From the NCBI RefSeq assembly GCF_000092905.1, contig NC_014098.1:1116001-1180000 (forward strand): a stretch of DNA of 64,000 nucleotides. The letters run 5' to 3'. Below are positions 51,606-59,899 of this stretch, one piece after another. Position numbers and translations under genes: made by a program. How positions within the stretch are numbered: position 1 is the stretch's first letter; each line of letters starts with the position of its first letter. This DNA comes from Kyrpidia tusciae DSM 2912 (GTDB lineage: Bacteria > Bacillota > Bacilli > Kyrpidiales > Kyrpidiaceae). Below the pieces are notes generated by a model, which was not told the DNA's origin, searched no databases, and saw only the letters and a program-made list of their open reading frames with translations.

Positions 51606-52440
51606 ATGAACATATCCCGGAACTCGAACGACATTGTTGCGAGGCATTTGACCGGCGCAGTGCCGAAAAGGGCGCTGGAGGCGATTGGCATTCATAATGC
51701 CAATGTCGTGCGGGCTCTTTCGGCGGATCTGCCGAAGGTCGAGGTGTGGCAGGAGTTGGCGGACATCCTGTTGGAGCTTGAGGACGGTCGCCTTCTGCAC
51801 CTGGAGTTTCAGTCAACGAAAGAGCCGACGCTGTATCGGTTTTTTGCGTTATGATGCCGCGATTGCCGAGAAATACCGACGAAAGGTCCGAACGGTGGTT
51901 CTGTATCCTTGAGAAGTCCGGGAAGCGCCGGAGGAGTTGGATGCCGGAACCATCCGGTACAGGATCGAGAATTTGTACTTGAACCGGATGGACGGTGACG
52001 GGGCTTTGGAGACGTTACAAAGGCACTTGGCGGCGCACGAGTGGACGGAATCCGACCGGGTGCGGCTGGCGTTTGCGTTTCACATGCACTTTACCAACCG
52101 GTCGCGGGATGAGGCGTTTTCGGAGATCGTGGATCTGGTTCAGCGTTTGCCGCGCAGGGATGAGCAGAACTATGTTGCAGCGTTGATTCTGGGCTTCAGT
52201 GGTCGGATTTTGACGGACGAACAGATGGAGAGGTTGAAGGGGGTGTTGAGCATGACCGATCTGCTGAAGGCCATTGAGCAGGAAGCGTTGGAGAAGGGGT
52301 TGCAACAGGGGCGGCAGGAAGAAAAGCGGGAAGTTGCCGAGCGGATGTTTAAGCGCGGCGCGTCGGTGGCGGACGTGGTGGAGATCACGGGTCTTTCTGA
52401 AGCCGAGGCCGAAGAGATTCGCCGGAAGGCATTGCAGTGA
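51606..52440 (+). pseudogene. Rpn-family (RpnA/YhgA-like) recombination-promoting nuclease, broken twice
   Basis: The N-terminal part has NDIVARHLTGAVPKRALEAI and DLPKVEVWQELADILLEL, then LHLEFQSTKEP, the PD-(D/E)XK-like nuclease core. At a six-T run (51840-51845) the frame shifts; it continues YDAAIAEKYRRKVRTVVLYP, then an in-frame TGA (51911-51913), then DAGTIRYRIENLYLNRMDG to 52440. The C-terminal helices (KGLQQGRQEEKREVAERM, SVADVVEITGLSEAEAEEI) are complete. Confidence 0.75.
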
Positions 52441-52460
52441 AGATGAGCAGTTCTCCCGGT

Positions 52461-52490
52461 CCTCTCTCTTTGCGGAGAGGATTTTTGTTT
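52461..52490 (+). terminator. Terminator after the Rpn pseudogene
   Basis: CCTCTC (52461-52466) with GAGAGG (52475-52480), followed by ATTTTTGTTTT. Confidence 0.75.
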
Positions 52491-52497
52491 TCCGGAA

Positions 52498-52612
52498 CTG
52501 GTTTGCAAGAGGAACCAGGGATTTGGTCGAATGCCCCGTGCATGTGGTGGCCGTGGATTCCTTGCGCCCGGAGATTCGGGCTGTCGTGATGGGCGAGGCG
52601 GTGGAGTTGTGA
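52498..52612 (+). pseudogene. C-terminal tail of an MNT-type nucleotidyltransferase
   Basis: WFARGTRDLVECPVHVVAVD and SLRPEIRAVVMGEAVEL, then a stop, resemble the end of MNT/MNT-like nucleotidyltransferases (VD-L---LRPE-R--V--EAV-L). Nothing upstream belongs to it. Confidence 0.45.
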
Positions 52613-52720
52613 AGAGGCAAAAACAATTGCCCTCTCCCGCTTGTTTGGGAAAGGGCGGTTGGTAGATGTCCTGAGCATCGTCAGCTTGGTCGCAAGGCAT
52701 TGATGCTCTAACTTCCGGTT

Positions 52721-52745
52721 CCTGACGAGCCGCAACCTCGTCAGG
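52721..52745. terminator. 9-bp hairpin downstream of the truncated haemoglobin gene
   Basis: CCTGACGAG (52721-52729) and CTCGTCAGG (52737-52745), loop 7 nt. It could end the leftward nir transcript; no long T-run. Confidence 0.45.
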
Positions 52746-52808
52746 GGCTTTGATGATACTGGGTAGGGTTTTAGCACTGTCCATGCGCGAAATGCGTGCG
52801 TTCGCCTG

Positions 52809-53198
52809 TCAGAATGGCCGTGACACCTCGTTCAACGCGCTTCTTCCACGTTCCACGATGTCCGATCGCAACGGAGCCAATTTTTGCGCCACTGTGTCGA
52901 TGTCTGCTTCCACCACTCCGTGTTCCCTTAGAGAATCGATCAACAATTCCACTATCGCCTCGAAATGTTCGTTCTGAATACCGAGTCCCTCATGCGCCTT
53001 TCGCATGCTCCGGCCGGTGTACTCCGGACCTCCCGCGGCGAACGAGATGAACAGCGTCTGATGTCGGCGCTGTTTTTCCATGTCTGTGTTGGCAAAGAAG
53101 TGGCGGACGCGGGGATCGGCCAAGACTTTGTCGTAAAAGGTATCGACGACCTTTCCAATCCCTTCTTTTCCCCCGAGGCGTTCGTACAACGTCGACAT
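52809..53198 (-). CDS. Truncated haemoglobin (group I-like)
   Basis: 129 residues. MSTLYERLGGKEGIGKVVD, VRHFFANTDMEKQRRHQ, FAAGGPEYTGRSMRKAHEGL with the proximal His. The family binds O2 and NO and often detoxifies NO. It is the last gene of nirB-nirD-trHb, which fits removal of NO formed from nitrite. ATG 53198 follows GGGAGGACA. Confidence 0.87.
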   Translation of the reverse strand: MSTLYERLGGKEGIGKVVDTFYDKVLADPRVRHFFANTDMEKQRRHQTLFISFAAGGPEYTGRSMRKAHEGLGIQNEHFEAIVELLIDSLREHGVVEADIDTVAQKLAPLRSDIVERGRSALNEVSRPF

Positions 53199-53243
53199 GT
53201 TCCATGTCCTCCCTCTCAATCTTGTTTGGATTCGATCATCCGA

Positions 53244-53582
53244 TCAGCCCGAGGAGACCGGCATCTCTTCGGACAGAACGAGAAAGACTTGGTCCCCTTC
53301 CACCATCACCGGGAAGGTACGGACACAACCTTCATCCGGGGGTTCGGCACGACCGGTGGCGAGGTTGATTTTCCAGTCGTGAAACGGACAGAAAACGGAC
53401 GTTCCACAAACGATCCCTTCGGCCAGCGGCCCCCCTTTGTGGGGACAGCGGTTTTCCACCGCGTAGACGTCCCCCGACGGGAGCCGGAACAGCGCCACTT
53501 CCAGCTCTCCCAGCCGGACCATCTGTCCCAGTTGAACCGGCAAGTCAGACACACGGGCTACCGAGACTTTTTTCATCGCCAT
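53244..53582 (-). CDS. nirD: Nitrite reductase small subunit (NirD/NasE, Rieske)
   Basis: 112 residues. Rieske 2Fe-2S ligands are in NRCPHKGGPLAEG and VFCPFHDWKI (C-x-H ... C-x2-H). It works with NirB to reduce nitrite to ammonium with NADH. Start 53582 follows GGGAGGAAAAT; the longer frame lacks a site. It lies 45 bp from nirB. Confidence 0.9.
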   Translation of the reverse strand: MAMKKVSVARVSDLPVQLGQMVRLGELEVALFRLPSGDVYAVENRCPHKGGPLAEGIVCGTSVFCPFHDWKINLATGRAEPPDEGCVRTFPVMVEGDQVFLVLSEEMPVSSG

Positions 53583-53627
53583 ATTTTCCTCCCTCATACC
53601 TGCGTTGTGACCACAAGCAGCACGCAA

Positions 53628-56048
53628 TTACGGTGCGACGGGGATCTCCTGATACAGCCGCTGGAGTTCTGGACTCTCCGCCACCGTCTTCCACGGGTCC
53701 GTCGTAACCGCCAGGGCCTGTTCCAGTCGTTTGACGAGGGCCGACCGTTGCTGAGGATCGAGGATCACCTGGCGAATGCCATCCAGCCCCACCCGTTCCA
53801 CCCATTGAGAGGTTCGTTCGCCGTAGTGGGCGGTTTCGCGGTAATACTGCAGATAGGCGCCGGCGATTTCCAGAACTTCTTCTTCGGTGATCACCTTGCA
53901 CAGCAGGTCCGCTTTTCGGACGTGAACCCCGCCGTTGCCGCCGACGTAGATTTCCCAGCCGCCCTCAATGCCCACCACTCCAAGGTCCTTGACGGTGGCT
54001 TCGGCGCAGTTTCGGGGGCATCCGGAGACGGCCATTTTGACTTTGGCGGGGGTGTTGAGGCGTTCAAATCGTTTCTCGATTTGAATGCCCATGCCAATGG
54101 AGTTTTGGGTTCCGAATCGGCAGAAATCCGTTCCCACACAGGTTTTGACGGTGCGGATGGCCTTGCCGTAAGCGTAGCCCGAGGGCATGCCCAAGTCCTC
54201 CCATATGCGGGGCAGATCCTGCTTACCCACTCCAAGCAGATCGATGCGCTGTCCTCCCGTGATTTTGACCATTTTCACACCGTATTTTTCGGCGACCTCG
54301 GCGATGCGCCTCAACTCGCCGGGAGTCGTCACCCCTCCGTACATCCGGGGCACGACCGAATAGGTCCCGTCTTTTTGAATGTTGGCGTGGAGCCGCTCGT
54401 TGACGAACCGAGAAGCGGGGTCGTCGGCGTGTTCCTCGGGCCACAGCATACTGAGGTAGTAATTCAGGGCGGGCCGGCATTTGGAGCAACCGTCGGGATT
54501 GGCCCATCCGAGGACGTTCATCACTTCTTTCACGTTGGTCAGGTGTTTGGCCCGGATCTCTTCGATCAGCACTTCCCGGCTCAACGTCGTGCAGGGACAG
54601 ATCCCTTGGGCGCCGGCTGAGGGGACGTCGCTCCCGAGGACCGATTCGAGGATCTGCTGGACCAGGGAACGGCATCCTCCGCAGGACCGGGAAGCATGGG
54701 TCGCGGCCTTGATTTCTTCCACCGTTTTGAGGCCGTACTCTTCGATGGCGTGGACGATGGCGCCCTTTGTTACGCCGTTGCATCCGCAGACGATCTCATC
54801 CGCGCTCATGCCGGTAACAGGGGAACCCGTCGCAGCAGACGGGGAAGCTGCCGGAACGGACAGCAACGACCAGATGTCTCCCGGGGAGACCTCCACTCCT
54901 TCCCGGATCCAGTTCACCAGCCGGGTGGTTTCCCGGGTGTCGCCGAACAGGACCGCGCCGGTCACTTTGCCGCCGCGAACCAAGACCTTTTTATAAATAC
55001 CTTCCATTTCATCGTGGATCCGCACGGCCCGGGTGTCCGGGCCGTCCAGGAACTCGCCGGCGGAGAAGACATCCACCCCGGAGACTTTGAGCTTCGTGGC
55101 GGTCACCGAACCCGTGTAGGGGGCTGGGGTACGGCCGCACAGGCTGAGGGCCAAGACCCGGGCCTGTTCGTAAAGCGGCTGAACCAGGCCGTACACGACC
55201 CCCCGATGCTCCGCGCATTCCCCGACCGCATAGACGTTGGGCTCGCTGGTCCGGAGCTCATCGTCGACGACAATTCCCCGATTGACCGCGATCCCGGCTT
55301 CTTTGGCCAAAGCGGTGTTGGGACGGATGCCGACCGCCATGACCACCAGGTCGGCCGGCTCTTCAGTGCCGTCGGAGAACCGCACCCCGGTGACGCGACG
55401 GTCTCCAAGGATTTCCGCCGTCTGTTTCTCCATCAAAAAGCGCATGCCCTGCCTCTCGAGCTCTGCCTGCAGCATCTTGGAAGCTGTGGGATCGAGCTGG
55501 CGTTCCATCAGACAATCGAAGAGGTGAACGACGCTCACGTCCATGGACAAATGGAGGAGCCCCCGGGCCGCCTCGAGCCCGAGAAGACCTCCGCCGATCA
55601 CGACCGCCTTGGAATACGTTTTGGATGCCTCGATCATGGTGCGGCAGTCCTCGATGTTCCGGAAGGCGATCACGCCCTCTTTGTCGGATCCCGGCACCGG
55701 CAAGAGGATCGGCAGCGAACCCGTGGCCAGGATCAATTCGTCGTACGGTTCTTCGATGCCTGTGGAGGTACACACGCGTTTGTTCGGGATGTCGATCCGG
55801 CTGACCGGGTGACCGGTGTAGAGAGTAATGCCGTGCTGCTCGTACCAGGACCAGTCATTGAGGACGATGTCCTGAAGGCGGGTATCGCCCGCCAGTACCG
55901 AAGACAACAAAATCCGATTGTAATTGGGATGCGGCTCGGCGCCGAAAACGATGATATCGAAAGCTTCCGGGTCTGCCGCCAGTATCTCCTCGATGCAACG
56001 GATGCCCGCCATCCCATTGCCGACGAGGACCAGTTTCTTCTTGGACAT
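53628..56048 (-). CDS. nirB: Nitrite reductase large subunit (NirB/NasD)
   Basis: 806 residues, as in NasD. FAD motif LVLVGNGMAGIRCIEEIL, NAD motif VVIGGGLLGLEAARGL, a BFD-like 2Fe-2S domain (CGCNGVTKGAIVHAIEEYG with SCGGCRSLVQQIL), the ferredoxin-like half-domains, and siroheme/4Fe-4S ligands CVGTDFCRFGTQNS and SGCPRNCAEA. It catalyses the six-electron reduction of nitrite to ammonium. MSKKKLVL at 56048 has AAGGGAGG before it; upstream starts overlap that site. Transcribed divergently from nasC. Confidence 0.93.
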   Translation of the reverse strand: MSKKKLVLVGNGMAGIRCIEEILAADPEAFDIIVFGAEPHPNYNRILLSSVLAGDTRLQDIVLNDWSWYEQHGITLYTGHPVSRIDIPNKRVCTSTGIEEPYDELILATGSLPILLPVPGSDKEGVIAFRNIEDCRTMIEASKTYSKAVVIGGGLLGLEAARGLLHLSMDVSVVHLFDCLMERQLDPTASKMLQAELERQGMRFLMEKQTAEILGDRRVTGVRFSDGTEEPADLVVMAVGIRPNTALAKEAGIAVNRGIVVDDELRTSEPNVYAVGECAEHRGVVYGLVQPLYEQARVLALSLCGRTPAPYTGSVTATKLKVSGVDVFSAGEFLDGPDTRAVRIHDEMEGIYKKVLVRGGKVTGAVLFGDTRETTRLVNWIREGVEVSPGDIWSLLSVPAASPSAATGSPVTGMSADEIVCGCNGVTKGAIVHAIEEYGLKTVEEIKAATHASRSCGGCRSLVQQILESVLGSDVPSAGAQGICPCTTLSREVLIEEIRAKHLTNVKEVMNVLGWANPDGCSKCRPALNYYLSMLWPEEHADDPASRFVNERLHANIQKDGTYSVVPRMYGGVTTPGELRRIAEVAEKYGVKMVKITGGQRIDLLGVGKQDLPRIWEDLGMPSGYAYGKAIRTVKTCVGTDFCRFGTQNSIGMGIQIEKRFERLNTPAKVKMAVSGCPRNCAEATVKDLGVVGIEGGWEIYVGGNGGVHVRKADLLCKVITEEEVLEIAGAYLQYYRETAHYGERTSQWVERVGLDGIRQVILDPQQRSALVKRLEQALAVTTDPWKTVAESPELQRLYQEIPVAP

Positions 56049-56221
56049 GTCGTTCATCCTCCCTTTGAGCAAACGTCCGCATGCGGGCGCGGCGAAGGAG
56101 CTGTCGCAACTTACTGAACGCAGGCGTGAACATGGCAGAACGGCAAAAAGAGACAAAGCCTCACCGATGGAGGCTTCTTTGCCAAATGAACGTCTCCGTT
56201 GACGTTTGCCTGTCGTGTTAT

Positions 56222-56250
56222 ATTATATAATCTGTTATGTTTAATGACAA
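56222..56250 (-). promoter_or_regulatory. nirB promoter overlapped by a GlnR/TnrA-type site
   Basis: Minus strand: TTGTCA (56250-56245), 17 bp, TATAAT (56227-56222). TGTCATTAAACATAACA (56249-56233) fits TGTNA-N7-TNACA of GlnR/TnrA exactly. It covers the -35 box and most of the spacer, a position typical of repression. Confidence 0.65.
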
Positions 56251-56344
56251 TACCGTTCCTTGCTATTTTACTTGTAATGATATTGACCAATATACGATAG
56301 GTTTATTATCATTAATGACGAAGCTGTAAGGAACAACTTCTGGG

Positions 56345-56408
56345 TGGCGGTCAATGGGGACCGCTAGTTGGCAATGAGGCCTCTGTCTGCATGGCGGAGG
56401 CCTTTTTT
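56345..56408 (+). promoter_or_regulatory. ANTAR-type antitermination leader with two AxxGxx hexaloop hairpins and a terminator
   Basis: Hairpin P1: TGGCGGTC (56345-56352) with GACCGCTA (56359-56366), loop AATGGG. Hairpin P2: GGC (56370-56372) with GCC (56379-56381), loop AATGAG. Both six-base loops have A at position 1 and G at position 4, the hallmark of RNAs bound by ANTAR proteins. An intrinsic terminator follows (56377-56387 with 56393-56403, then T6 to 56408), and its 5' arm overlaps P2, so the two exclude each other. The nasC start is 21 bp beyond. Confidence 0.75.
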
Positions 56409-56428
56409 CGGGAAGGGAGTGGAGTGCA

Positions 56429-58594
56429 ATGGAGGGCGACTCCGGGGTTCGCAGTCATTGTTGTTTTTGCAGTATGCAGTGTGCCGTCCGACTGGAGGCG
56501 AAGCCGTCGGGGGAGGGGCTGGACCTCAGGCCGGACCCGGGTTTTCCGGTGGCCGGAGGAAGACTGTGCCAGAAAGGGTTTCACGCCCATCTTCATGTGA
56601 GCCATCCCGAGCGCTTGACGACGCCGTTGGTGCGCCGCCGGGGCGGTTTCGCAGCTGTCAGTTGGGCGCAGGCGCTGGAGGAAGCGGCCGCGCGCCTGCA
56701 GTCCATCCAAGGGCGGTACGGAGCCGGGGCCGTGGGCGTGTTCGGCGGCGGTTCCTTGACCAATGAAACCGCGTACTTGTTAGGAAAGTTTGCGCGAGTT
56801 GCCCTTCGAACCCCGTTCATCGATTACAACGGACGCTATTGCATGTCTTCGGCGGCTGCGGCCATGAACCGCTCCTTCGGCTTGGATCGCGGGCTCACCA
56901 ATCCCCTGGACGATATCCCGGCCGCAGACATCATTTTGCTGGTCGGAGCCAATGTGGCGGAATGCCAGCCCACGATGATGTCCTATTTTCGCCGCGCGCA
57001 AAAAAGAGGGGGACGGCTGGTGGTCATCGACCCGCGGGAGACGGCGACGGCCCGGGTGGCCGATGTGCATCTCCGGATTCGTCCCGGCACCGACTGGATT
57101 TTGATGAACGGCCTTCTGCGGGCGATGATCGCCGAAGGTTGGATCGACGAGGATTTCATCGCCCGCCGCACTTCTGGTTTTGAAGCGGTGCGGGAAGCGG
57201 CGGCGCCTTACACTCCGGAAAGGGTGGAGGCGAGGACGGGGGTCCCGGCCGGCGTGGTCGTCGATCTGGCCCGGCAATTCTCCCTGGCGCCCCGGGGAAT
57301 GATCTTCACGGCCCGGGGCGTCGAGCAACAGGTCCGCGGTGTCGACAATGTGCAGGCGTGCATCAACCTCATCTTGGCGACCGGAAAGATCGGGCGGCCC
57401 GGCTGCGGGTTTGGCGCGATCACCGGCCAGGGGAACGGACAGGGGGGGCGGGAGCACGGGCAAAAAGCCGATCAGCTTCCGGGGTATCGGTCGATTGAAG
57501 ATCCCGCCGCCCGTCGGCACGTGGCCCGGGTGTGGGGCGTGGATGAAAGGGATTTGCCGGGCCCGGGAACGTCCGCTTTTGAAATGTTTCAGCAGATGAC
57601 GGCCGGGCGCATCCGCGGCCTGTTGATCCTGGGATCCAATCCCGTGGCGTCAAGCCCGCATCGCTCGTTGGTCCGCCGAGCTCTCGCCTCCCTGGATACG
57701 CTGGTGGTCATCGACATTCTTCCTTCGGAGACGGCGCGGATGGCGGATATCCTCCTTCCGGGGAGCGCTTGGACGGAACAGGAAGGAACCACGACCAATC
57801 TGGAAGGGCGCGTGATCCTGCGCAGGCAGGCGACCTCTCCGCCCGGGCGGGCGCGGCTGGACTGGAGGATCCTGTGCGATCTGGCGGCAGCCCTCGGGAA
57901 GGGACGGCACTTTTCCTATTCCTGTGCGGAAGAGATCTTCCACGAGTTGCGCCGGGCGAGCGCCGGGGGAGAGGCGGATTATTTCGGGATCACCTATGAA
58001 CGGATCGAACGGGAAAATGGAGTGTTCTGGCCCTGTCCGGACCTGGACCGGCCCGGGCAAGCCCGGCTCTTTGCCGACCGTTTCGCTCATCCGGACGGCA
58101 GGGCCCGGTTCTTCCCCGTTTCGGAGGAGGGACGGCGACCGGAACAACCCGACATGGAATATCCCTTTTACTTGACCACGGGACGGGTGGTGGATCATTA
58201 CCTCACGGGCACCCAGACGCGGAGGACGGAGCGGCTCGTGCGGCGGACTCCCGGTCCGTATGTGGAAATCCACCCGGAAACAGCGGCGGCGTTCGGGATT
58301 GGCGACGGAGAACGGGTGCGGCTGCGGACGCGGAGGGGAAAGGCGGAGTATCCGGCGAAGGTCACCGACCGGATCCGCCCGGACACCTTGTTTGTACCCT
58401 GCCACTGGGAAGGGGACGAGTGTGTCAATCAATTGACGGACGACCGTCTTGATCCCATATCTCGGATGCCTTCGTTCAAATGCTGTGCCGCGGCGTTGGA
58501 GAAGGTCGGGGCGGAACATACGACATCGAAGGGAGAGGATGTCCATGCGTTTTCAGGACTTCGCGAAGAGCGGTCATCTGCCCACTCTGTTTAG
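56429..58594 (+). CDS. nasC: Assimilatory nitrate reductase catalytic subunit (NasC/NasA type)
   Basis: 721 residues. An N-terminal 4Fe-4S site (CCFCSMQCAV with GGRLCQKG) is followed by molybdopterin domains of the DMSO reductase family (IDYNGRYCMSSAAAA, GRPGCGFGAITGQGNGQGG) and a C-terminal dinucleotide-binding domain (LTTGRVVDHYLTGTQTRR). It reduces nitrate to nitrite in the cytoplasm. No NasB-type FAD subunit is adjacent. Its 3' end overlaps the transporter by 50 bp. Control: ANTAR leader 21 bp upstream. Confidence 0.9.
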   Translation: MEGDSGVRSHCCFCSMQCAVRLEAKPSGEGLDLRPDPGFPVAGGRLCQKGFHAHLHVSHPERLTTPLVRRRGGFAAVSWAQALEEAAARLQSIQGRYGAGAVGVFGGGSLTNETAYLLGKFARVALRTPFIDYNGRYCMSSAAAAMNRSFGLDRGLTNPLDDIPAADIILLVGANVAECQPTMMSYFRRAQKRGGRLVVIDPRETATARVADVHLRIRPGTDWILMNGLLRAMIAEGWIDEDFIARRTSGFEAVREAAAPYTPERVEARTGVPAGVVVDLARQFSLAPRGMIFTARGVEQQVRGVDNVQACINLILATGKIGRPGCGFGAITGQGNGQGGREHGQKADQLPGYRSIEDPAARRHVARVWGVDERDLPGPGTSAFEMFQQMTAGRIRGLLILGSNPVASSPHRSLVRRALASLDTLVVIDILPSETARMADILLPGSAWTEQEGTTTNLEGRVILRRQATSPPGRARLDWRILCDLAAALGKGRHFSYSCAEEIFHELRRASAGGEADYFGITYERIERENGVFWPCPDLDRPGQARLFADRFAHPDGRARFFPVSEEGRRPEQPDMEYPFYLTTGRVVDHYLTGTQTRRTERLVRRTPGPYVEIHPETAAAFGIGDGERVRLRTRRGKAEYPAKVTDRIRPDTLFVPCHWEGDECVNQLTDDRLDPISRMPSFKCCAAALEKVGAEHTTSKGEDVHAFSGLREERSSAHSV

Positions 58595-59747
58595 TTCTTT
58601 TCTGTATTTCGACGCGAGCTTTATGATTTGGGTGCTCCTCGGAGCCCTGGGGACGTTCGTGGCCAGCGATTTTCAGCTGACACCCGGACAGAAGGGACTG
58701 CTGGTCGCTGTTCCGACGCTGGCCGGCAGTGGGTTTCGGATCATTCTCGGCTGGGCGGAGACGAAATTTGGCGGGAAACGAACGGCTTTAGCGGGGATTG
58801 TGGTGTCCATGATTCCTCTCCTGTGGGGATGGTTGTCTGCCGGTCAAGTATGGGAATTGTACGCAGTCGGCATTTTGCTCGGCGTTGCCGGCGCCAGCTT
58901 TGCGGTGGCCCTGCCCATGGCGAGCCGCTGGTTTCCACCCCAGTATCAAGGGTTGGTGATGGGCATCGCCGGGGCCGGCAACAGCGGCACTCTGCTCGCC
59001 ACCCTGTTTGGTCCGAGATTGGCCCAGAGTTTCGGTTGGCACGCGGTGTTCGGCTTCGCCGTGATTCCCATGATCGTGACGTTCTTTGTCGTGTTGGCCC
59101 TGGCGAAGGAGGCCTCCCGGCCGGGGGGTGCCGGCCTGGACAAGGGGATGTACCGGGCGGCGCTCAGGCGCCGGGACACGTGGGCGCTCTGTGCTCTATA
59201 CAGCCTGACCTTCGGCGGGTTTGTGGGTTTTTCGAATTACCTGGGTATTTTCTTTCATGACCAGTACGGCGTGAGTAAAGTGGCGGCCGGGGAACTCCAA
59301 ACGCTCGTGGTGGCGGCGGGAAGCTTTCTCCGTCCCGTCGGGGGCTATATCGCCGATCGCATCGGGGGAACCCGATTTCTCATCGGGTTGTTCGCGGCAG
59401 GAACGATCTTGTGTTTTGTCGCGTCACAATTCTTGCCGCTGGCCTTTGAAGTGGCTGTGTTTTTCTTCCTAATGGGCTGTCTGGGAATGGGAAACGGTGC
59501 GGTGTTTCAGGTTGTGCCGGTCCGGATGAAAGAGCTGGTGGGGGTGGCCACTGGAATGATTGGCGCCGCGGGCGGTGTCGGCGGATTTCTGCTGCCTTCG
59601 ATTCTCGGCGGCCTGAAGGGGGTGACGGGCACTTACGCGACAGGACTGACTGTTTTTGTCCTCGCTCTGGCCGTTGGAGCGGGAATGGCCGCGATTCTGC
59701 GAGTGCGGTGGCGGAAGTGGGGCCATTCCCTGCAACTGCAGATTTGA
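58545..59747 (+). CDS. Nitrate/nitrite transporter (MFS, NarK/NasA family)
   Basis: 400 residues, 12 hydrophobic helices. The nitrate signature regions are GIAGAGNSGTLLATLFGPRL in helix 5 and GAAGGVGGFLLPSILGG in helix 11. Start ATG 58545 follows GGGAGAGG; ATG 58539 is adjacent to that site. It imports nitrate for NasC and is coupled to it by overlap. Followed by a terminator. Confidence 0.9.
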   Translation: MRFQDFAKSGHLPTLFSSFLYFDASFMIWVLLGALGTFVASDFQLTPGQKGLLVAVPTLAGSGFRIILGWAETKFGGKRTALAGIVVSMIPLLWGWLSAGQVWELYAVGILLGVAGASFAVALPMASRWFPPQYQGLVMGIAGAGNSGTLLATLFGPRLAQSFGWHAVFGFAVIPMIVTFFVVLALAKEASRPGGAGLDKGMYRAALRRRDTWALCALYSLTFGGFVGFSNYLGIFFHDQYGVSKVAAGELQTLVVAAGSFLRPVGGYIADRIGGTRFLIGLFAAGTILCFVASQFLPLAFEVAVFFFLMGCLGMGNGAVFQVVPVRMKELVGVATGMIGAAGGVGGFLLPSILGGLKGVTGTYATGLTVFVLALAVGAGMAAILRVRWRKWGHSLQLQI

Positions 59748-59764
59748 TGATGAGGACAACCGGG

Positions 59765-59796
59765 GGGAGAAGAACGCCTTCTCCCTTTTCTTTTTT
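59765..59796 (+). terminator. Terminator after the nitrate transporter gene
   Basis: GGGAGAAG (59765-59772) with CTTCTCCC (59778-59785), loop 5, followed by a T-rich tract (TTTTCTTTTTT). Confidence 0.85.
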
Positions 59797-59806
59797 GTCC
59801 GATATA

Positions 59807-59835
59807 TTGACGTTATGAGTGATGTATTTTATCGT
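59807..59835 (+). promoter_or_regulatory. Promoter of the ANTAR regulator gene
   Basis: TTGACG (59807-59812), 17 bp, TATCGT (59830-59835). It lies between the terminator and the ANTAR gene, so the regulator can be made independently of its target operon. Confidence 0.5.
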
Positions 59836-59899
59836 AAGTATCAACAAAACATCAAAAACCAGTCCGGGAAAAGCGGCGGTCTTCCGGGAGCTGAAAGGA

